Shown piece by piece: positions 57,012 through 64,000 of a DNA stretch of 64,000 nt. A program made the position numbers and the translations under genes. The notes beneath the pieces are model-generated. The model ran no database searches. It was not told where the DNA came from and saw only the letters and a program-made list of their open reading frames with translations. The DNA is from Mytilus californianus (lineage: Eukaryota > Mollusca > Bivalvia > Mytilida > Mytilidae): assembly GCF_021869535.1 (NCBI RefSeq), contig NW_026262690.1:91061995-91125994 (forward strand), written 5' to 3'. How positions within the stretch are numbered: the stretch's first letter is position 1; every line of letters begins with the position of its first letter.

Positions 57012-59534
57012 CCAATATGCATGAAACTTTGGTGAATTGTTTATATCTATTGACGTGAGCTCCCTTTTGTTTTTTATAAGTAGGGGATTTTCCAGTTTTC
57101 GGACAATAACTTAAAAACAATTTCACCAAATTGCATGAAACTTTTGTGAATTATTCATATCTATTGACGTGAGCTCCCTTTCGTTTTATATAAATTTCGG
57201 ATTTACCGTTTCCAAGTTTTGGGGTTTTATTCATTAAAAAAGGGGGGATTTTCCAGTTTTCAGACAATAACTCAAAAACAATTTCACCAATTTGCAAGAA
57301 ACTTTGGTGAATTATTTATTTCTACCGACATGAGCTCCCTTTTGATTTTTATAAATTTCAGAATATATATTTATGGGGTTTTATTGATTACAAAAAGGGG
57401 GATTTTCCAGTTTTCGGTCAATAACTCAAAAATGCTTTCAGCATTTTTTATGAGACTTTGGTAAATTGTTTATATCTATTTTTGTAAGCTCCCTTTTGGT
57501 TTTTATAAATTTTCGATTTTACATTTCAGAGTAAGATTTTATTTGTTTATAGTCTGACAACAGATTTACTAAGTATTGCGCAACAGCACAGTGTATTGCA
57601 CAACAGCAAGAAATCTTTCATATAACCAATTTCAAGTTCTTTGACTACATTTTTTCAGAAACTTATAATAAATCAAATATTTAATTACAATCCAAATTCA
57701 GACCTGTATCAAGCTTGAATATTGTGTCCATTTTTGCCCCAACTGTTTCAGCTTGAATATTGTTAGGCGAGTGACATTTTTCAAAAAGACGCATAGTTAA
57801 CGACTTTAATGCACCCACCTAACATACGGCTATATTATATATCATTCGAAAGCTTATTACCTGTACTTTCTGTTTTGCCCGGTCGTCAATAATTCGTACG
57901 GTGCAATTTTCGTCAAATCAAGGTCAAAGGTTAAAATTGAACATTCCTAACTTTTGCCAGAATTAAACAAAAAGCCATTTTCTGATACTTGTATGGATTT
58001 TTTTTTCTAAAAATTTTCTAAACCTTATAAAAAAAATTACCATAATTCCAAATCAAATGCAAACTTAAATGTTGATTGCGCTTTATTCACAGAAAATTGT
58101 ATTTCTTTAAAAAAACTTTCAAAAATCATAAAATTGCAATAAAATCTAAATATTTTCTGAAGTTTCAATATTTGTATGTCAAAAATAGAATAGATTTATC
58201 GTTTATATGCCGAGAGAATTTTTTCATCATTTAAAACTGCCACTTATATGATATAGGTCAAAATGCAGCCTTCTAATGAAGCTTTTGCAGTTGCCCTTAA
58301 AAACACCATCTGTAAACGGGGATCATTTTGCTTTTATTAGCTGGATATTATTGCCAATTTCGGCAGATAATGATCAACTATATTTAAAAGAAAGAGTGAT
58401 GGAAGAACTTTAAGGAATAAAAAGGTATATTTGGTAAAAAAACTAGTTTTCCGATGTGGAAAGACATGTAACGAAGTTTATTCTTGTTCAATGTTCGAAT
58501 GAAAACTGTTTGTACAATGCGCTTTTTAATATCAAATTCGGCGAATTCCTTTTAATGTTAGACCATTATTATATACTTTATTAGTTGGTTTATTAATTAT
58601 GACTGAAAATTAATAATTCAGATTAATTAGGATTGAATATCCTTCCTGAGCAACTGTAATCAACATACTGGTTTATGTACTACCGGTATTCGCACATTTC
58701 GGTATAGTGTTTTAAGAAGTTTTGTGTGTATGTCCTACTTTTTCGCCTTGGTCATGCTGTTATCTGTTTTTCTTCGCCTATGGTTTATAACTGCCTCCTT
58801 GTCATTTATTCCTTCTTTCAACCAAAGAAATGAAAACCATAAGGTTCAAAGCTGAGCGAAACAGAGACAACAGAACTTAAAACTCCGATATTGATGCAAA
58901 ATATAAAAAAGTAAACAACTCCAAGTGAAAATTCAAAAAGGAAAGTCTCTTATCAAATGACAAAACTAAAAGCTGAAAAACACCAAACGATTGGAAAACA
59001 AAAAAATGTAATGAGCAATATTCCTGCAACATTGCTTGGTAGAATAAGGAAGTTCAAAATGCACATATGGAGGTTACACGTGAAGGGATTCGTTTCATAA
59101 TAGACATATTCAAATAGAGTTAAAAATAGTAATCTCTTAAAATTTACCAGAACATACCTGCTTTCAAGCTATCTCATAAAGTTAACCCCAATCTTATTAA
59201 AATTTAGATCTCTGATTTAGTTATTCTAATACGATAAATGAGCAGGCGAGTCGTGAAAGATCTGAATTTTAGTCAGATTGTTTTAACCCATGTTTTTAAC
59301 ACTTATACATAACATTTTGTACGTTTTTTTTACATGTTACTATTGTACGTGTATATCACTTATAATAGTTGTGAGATCGTCGCACCATTAAAAACCCGAA
59401 TGAAAAAATTATGAAAATAAAGTGAGAAAATCACCAAAAGTCGCTGTCTGATCAACAACAGAGGGTTCAGTGCACAATAAATATGCACAAAAATAATTTA
59501 AGATTAGATGACATAATACCAAATAAAAAACTGG

Positions 59535-59720
59535 CTAAATAAAGGCAACAGTAGTATACCGCTGTTCAAAAGTCATAAGTCGATTGAGAGAAAACAAATC
59601 CGGGTTACAAACTAAAACCGAGGAAAACACATCAACTATAAGAGGGGAAAATAAACAACAAAAACACTGAAGCGCAACATAAAAAAACAAACGACAATGC
59701 AATATACATAGAAACGAACT
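59535..59720 (+). repeat. Mussel interspersed repeat ('taaaggcaacagtagtatac')
   Basis: 'ggcaacagtagtataccgct', 'gattgagagaaaacaaatcc' and 'acaaacgacaatgcaata' form a block I recognise as common in mussels. It is carried inside the 57764-61418 element. The minus-strand ORF here is not a gene. Confidence 0.55.
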
Positions 59721-59916
59721 ATTAGATAACAACTGCCAATAGATGAATTCAACCACAATTATCATTTCTCACAATTGTATTGATATTTAAGAATAAAATA
59801 ACTTCATTTTAACCATATTTATTCTTAATGTACATGTACTATCTTTAGGTTAATATGCCAATGTCCAACCAATGCTTAACAGATGATCTACTAAAATAGT
59901 GCTTTTTTTTCTAATT

Positions 59917-60062
59917 AGATATAAGAAGATGTGGTATGAGTGCCAATGAGACAACTCTCCATCCAAGTCAAAATTTATAAAAGTAAACCATTATAGATCA
60001 CAGTACGGTCTTCAACACGGAGCCTTGGCTCACACCGAACAGTAAGCTATAAAGGGCCCCAA
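59917..60062 (+). repeat. Family U repeat, 5' fragment
   Basis: 'attagatataagaagatgtg' to 'gcaagctataaagggcccc'-like sequence, close to the 18101 copy but ending after 'aagggccccaaaat'. Carried inside the 57764-61418 element. Confidence 0.7.
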
Positions 60063-61690
60063 AATTGCCTTAAAATATTTTGTAGCACATCTACATTAAA
60101 ATTTTAATGCAAAATCATGGCCAATTTAAATTGAAATAAAAGTGGTTCAAATGCATTTACATTTCTGTTTCTATTAAGCAACATTACTTGTTACATTTAG
60201 CTGAAGTAAACATCAATATCAAAACTGTTTTGTTTTGTAAGAGGTTGTCTTCTTTTACAAAAGGTAGTTAATGCTGACTGGTAGATAACTAATGTATTGT
60301 TGATGATAATTGCCAGTTTTCCGGCCGATGGTCGGTGGTTCCTTTGGCACTTCGTGGGCCTAAGCCAATAAAAACTGATCGCCGCTAAATACTTCAGTAG
60401 CCAAAAGTGCTGAACCGAAAATTGCGTCAAACACCAACAATTTATCTTTATATTACAATGTATGTATATGTAAACTATTCAGGGAGTGTATGTATTGTTA
60501 TTGCAAATTGCTAGAATTTCCGTCTAAAAAATTAATGTAAGTGAATATAATTGCGAAAGTCTCAATTTATTTACAAGAACTACGTAGTTTGATAAGATTA
60601 AACACCTTGACCAGGCATAAAGAACATTTCAATAGCTAGCTTATAATAATTTTCATTTCCTAAGTCAATGCAAGATGCAGTAAAAGCAACCAAGGAAACA
60701 TATAAATATTGAAATATTAAAGTTTCGCTCCAAAACTTTCCCCCTTAAAGCATGAATGACCTGTGTATTTTGTCCTTTAACATTTTTTCACTTTTAAGAT
60801 TTATTTTTTTTAACCTAATATCGACTACATACAAATGGTTTTAACAAAGAACAGGTAAAAAGCTATCTTTTTTGCAGATGGCGTTTTTTTGGGCAACTGC
60901 ATGGTTGTTATAATTGGTTGTGTAATCAACAAGGAGCGTAATTGCAGTAATCTAATTATGTCAAAAACATCCTAACCTTAGCACTAAATAAAGCATGTAA
61001 TTTGATTTTATGGTGAATAACAGTTGAATCACAGTCAAAAATTTTGGTTTTTAAGCATTTTTGTCATTTTCAATGGAATTTCTGGAAAACGGCGCTATTT
61101 ATTAAAAATCCGACATAAATATTACAAAGTGCTTTTGATAAGTTACTATTGACATCTGTTCTAACTGAATTCCGTATGTCCATACAAAATATTATTAATC
61201 AGAAGACAGAAAATGCAAAAATGCTGACATCTTGTAAAATTAGAAGTTGTCTGTCCTTGACCTTTCGTTGTGATTTGACGGAAACTGCACCATACGAAAT
61301 GTTGACGACCGGGAAAAAAAGACAGTACAGATGTTGTGCTTTCGAATGATATATGGTTTATCCGTATGTTAGGTGGGTGCATTAAAAATAAATTTGTATG
61401 GTTAATGTCACTCGTCTATGTGTCCTTTTTTGCCCCAACTGTTCAGGGTTGGACTTCTGCGGGCGTATCCAGCTGCGCTCAGCAAAGCAGTTTTTTACTG
61501 CATTTGCTGGAATAAAAAAATTATGGGAGCATTGTTTGGAAAACTTTGTAGTAGCATCTTGTTAAAATCAAATGAAATAAGGAAAGGTATTTTATTTCAT
61601 TTTATAAAAAATATTTCTTTTTTTATATATTTTGACAGAAATTTATAAATTTAATATGACATCACATTTCTTCACATAAACAAGATACAG

Positions 61691-61794
61691 GAGAATGTAA
61701 AGAAATGTCAAGACCAACATCCGAAAAACAAGATACTGTTCCTATAAATATTAGTTCACAACAGCCAACAACTTTAAAAATTGACAGTCAACAG
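61691..61794 (+). CDS. Candidate exon of an unrecognised gene
   Basis: Acceptor 'gatacag' (61690) and donor CAG/gttagt (61795). The open frame has a Met at 61705: MSRPTSEKQDTVPINIS and SQQPTTLKIDSQQ. The composition (Gln, Thr, Ser, Pro) is more protein-like than its surroundings. It could be a first coding exon starting at that Met, or an internal exon entered in phase 1. No relative is recognised. Confidence 0.3.
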
Positions 61795-61902
61795 GTTAGT
61801 CCATTTTATTTACAAATTATACACTGACAAAAAGCCAGTAGTATTATAATGTATTGTATGTTGTTGGTTTTTTTAAGACCCCACAGTAAAGCATTTTATT
61901 AT

Positions 61903-62548
61903 TAGGGTCCCGCCGAATGGCGGACGCCCTATAGTGATCAGTCTGTCCGTCCGTCCGTCTGTAACAAATTGTGTCCGCTCTTTATCTAGAGAACCGTTAT
62001 GATTTCAAAGTTTATACTTGACATGTATATTAACCAACACAAGAGGGTGTGTCATAATGTATGTACAACTTCCTAGGTCAAAGGTCAAGGTCAAAACTTT
62101 GGTTTTAGTTGACAACCCCATGTCCTATGGTAAAGATCGTGTCCGCTCTATATCTTGAGAACTGTTATGATTTCAAAGTTAATACTTGACATGTTTATAA
62201 ACCAACACCAGAGGGTTTGTCATAATTTATGTACAACTTCCTAGGTCAAAGGTCAAGGTCAAAAACTTTGGTTTTAGTTGACAACCCCATGTCCTATGGT
62301 AAAGATCGTGCCCGGTCTATATCTTGAGAACCGTTATGATTTCAAAGTTTATACTTGACATGTATATTAACCAACACCAGAGGGTGTGTCATAATTTATG
62401 TACAACTTCCTAGGTCAAAGGTCAAGGTCAAAAACTTTGGTTTCAGTTGACAACCCCATGTACAATGATAAAGATACAATTTTTTTACCACACACTATTC
62501 ACAGCGGGGGCCGACAGAGATGGCTCCCATCTCAATGATATCTAGTTG
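61903..62548 (+). mobile_element. Family Q HINE-like element
   Basis: Head hairpin GTCCCGCC-GAAT-GGCGGAC (about 61907-61925) and a CCGT microsatellite. Three tandem units of 169 bases follow (landmark 'gttatgatttcaaagtt' near 61996, 62165 and 62334). The 3' hairpin is GAGATGG-CTC-CCATCTC (62517-62533), with terminus 'gatatctagtt'. The core repeats 'aggtcaaaggtcaaggtcaa'. No ORF. Confidence 0.65.
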
Positions 62549-64000
62549 TTCTCTAACTTCAGTTTGCTTCAACCAAATGTTATGAAACTTAAAGGGTAAA
62601 TTCGCGATTTTTTACTTATCATCTTATTATGTTCATAATACCATAAAAAAACATATTCACCAAGTTTTATCTGGATATAAAAACTAATAAAGAAGAAAAT
62701 TGGGAGTTATTAATTTTATTTATTCGAACTTCCTGACTTCTGTGACGTAGTTTAAGTCTTTTTGCATGCCGGGAGTGGAATTAATCTCATTTAAGTCTTG
62801 TTCGTTAATCATCTAATAACGCGATTTAAAGCGCATCGACGACTTTTGGCGTAGCTATTAACCAACTAATAATTAAGAAAGTAAAGTGATCAGCCGTGCA
62901 ACTTTTAAAAATAAAATGTACGATTTATATTTTAAGGATTTCTGATATGATTATAGTCATTATAGTAATAAAAGTAACTCATACAATAGAATATTTTTAT
63001 GAATTTTTTTTCCGACGGATATTTTCAACAAACATATTTAACTGATAGTGTATTAAAAATGCATGTTTGTATTCTCACCTTTTACTTCAGTCTAGCAAAC
63101 ATTTTCCGCTAGTACCGTGTAAATACAATGTGTATTGTACTGTGACACTTAGTGACTACCTGTTGAATGCGTGGTTAAATTCAAGGTATTTAAAGGTTTG
63201 CAATTCTGTAATTCTAATCTTTTGATCTTCACTCAGTGAATTTTAGCCGTCACGGTTCACCGTTCCAGGTGTGAACATCATTTCGTATGAATGATAAACG
63301 GGAGTGATAGTTTGAGACAGAAAATAAAAAAAGAAATATAATTATTTTGAGGGAGTAATATGGTGGCACAATAACTGGATAGCCGTGGTATATTTTTATA
63401 TTTACCGTAAGCTCAGTTTAAAATGAATTATGACTGCTGAATATTTTTGTAACAATGAAATACTGAATTAATTTAATTGAATAAATAATAATGGCATTCT
63501 AAACACGAGTGTATGAACTAAAAATTGTACTATTTTAAATTAGAATCGGTAACCTTGAATATTTGAAATAGATAATTACCAATTGCAATTATATAATTTG
63601 ATCCGTCCAAAGCGATCTTTATTTACATATTCAGGAATTAATGTCCTTATCAAAATATTTTAAATCTCACAACGTATAAATACTTCAGCCATTTGAAGAA
63701 AGATAATTAAAAAGTTGACAGGAAATTTAAGGTCAACTTTGTCTTATTGGAATGAGATCGAATAATTAAGAATAAAAATTATTTTCCGGTTTGAAAAACA
63801 GAAAAAAAAATGATAAAAGAGAAATATGGGTTTGAGACAGAAAAAAATAATTATTTGGGGAGGAATATGGTGGCAAAATACCTGAATCGCCGTTATATAT
63901 ATTTTTTATATTTTGCGTTAGCTCAGTTTTTAAATAGATGGGTGAGTACTTTGTTGTAACATCGGAATCCCGAATAACTTTCAATGAAATAATTTTATAA
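62549..64000. other. Right-end sequence without a recognised gene
   Basis: AT-rich. A diverged direct repeat of about 170 bases occurs at 63313-63480 and 63822-63990 ('gtttgagacagaaaa', 'atatggtggcac/aaaata', 'gctcagttt'). I see nothing else. Confidence 0.5.

Larger units (their letters stand above)
49058..57545 (+). mobile_element. Family T HINE-like repeat, split by the fold-back element
   Basis: Head hairpin CCCGTTTACGGG (49063-49074) and a CTGT/CCGT microsatellite. The family's own sequence is 49058-49208 and 57012-57545. The right part is a tandem repeat of about 150 bases ('tgcatgaaactttggtgaat', 'gacgtgagctcccttttg'), four degenerate units. Removing the insertion restores a continuous unit, 'aaaaatgctttaaccaatat' into 'gcatgaaactttggtg'. 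Confidence 0.6.
57764..61418. mobile_element. 3.65 kb DNA element with long imperfect terminal inverted repeats
   Basis: Ends TAGGCGAGTGACATT and, inverted, TAGACGAGTGACATT. Homology between the two ends continues for about 190 bases, including 'aatgcacccacctaacatac', 'atatcattcgaaagc' and 'cccggtcgtcaa'. TGT lies on both sides (57761-57763 and 61419-61421), and the host family E sequence (gaatattgtgtcc) is restored by removing the element and one TGT. No transposase ORF is visible, so it is probably non-autonomous. I cannot name the superfamily. Confidence 0.7.
57560..61496 (+). mobile_element. Family E relic, split by a DNA element
   Basis: 57570-57763 holds two decayed 35-base units and the family E 3' region ('caatccaaattcagacctgt', 'ttgccccaactgttt'). 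61419-61496 holds the terminal part ('tgccccaactgttcagggtt', 'ctgcgggcgtatcc', a decayed hairpin). The middle is the insertion at 57764-61418. The head is missing. Confidence 0.6.

Noticed and set aside
1..64000. tRNA, rRNA or viral genes
   Set aside because: I saw no cloverleaf with A and B boxes, no rRNA core sequence and no viral protein motif. The only polymerase is the LINE reverse transcriptase.

Overview
This window is eukaryotic nuclear DNA, AT-rich and mostly non-coding. Small exons with GT/AG introns are scattered through dense families of interspersed repeats. Several of these families (the ACGACCGC-headed element, the 'agatataagaagatgtggtatgagtgcc' element, the GTCACCCGATCGAC-headed element) are ones I recognise as abundant in marine mussels, so a mytilid bivalve is the best guess. 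That guess comes from memory of repeat families and not from a search.

Genes. Two well-supported protein-coding genes lie head to head. On the minus strand (8909 down to 5636) is a homologue of vertebrate C1orf198 (DUF4706 family). Three exons are visible and the C-terminal exon was not found. On the plus strand (9290 to 33771) is calcineurin B homologous protein 1 (CHP1), complete in seven exons and encoding 190 residues with four EF-hand units. The start codons are 380 bases apart and share one upstream region. Two further candidate exons (48665-48739 and 61705-61794, plus strand) look real but I do not recognise the product.

Repeats. Much of the window is nested mobile DNA. At least five families share one layout: a short hairpin at the 5' end, an inverted copy of that end near the 3' terminus, a small 3' hairpin, no clear target duplication, and tandem repeats or microsatellites inside. 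This is the layout of Helentron-associated non-autonomous elements (HINEs). The most abundant is called 'family E' here, with six copies all in plus orientation (starting at 11512, 24719, 28052, 31236, 37709 and 39618). CHP1 intron 5 (16.9 kb) is almost entirely a stack of such insertions.

At 49209-57011 there is a fold-back element with arms of about 1.24 kb, a 326-base loop and a 7-base target duplication. Its right arm is split by an intact non-LTR retrotransposon (50946-55919). The two ORFs of that retrotransposon are in the same frame and separated by a single TAG. At 57764-61418 a 3.65 kb DNA element with long imperfect terminal inverted repeats and a TGT target duplication splits another family E relic. 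The remainder (1-5600, 34500-37400, 62560-64000) is AT-rich sequence in which I see little structure.
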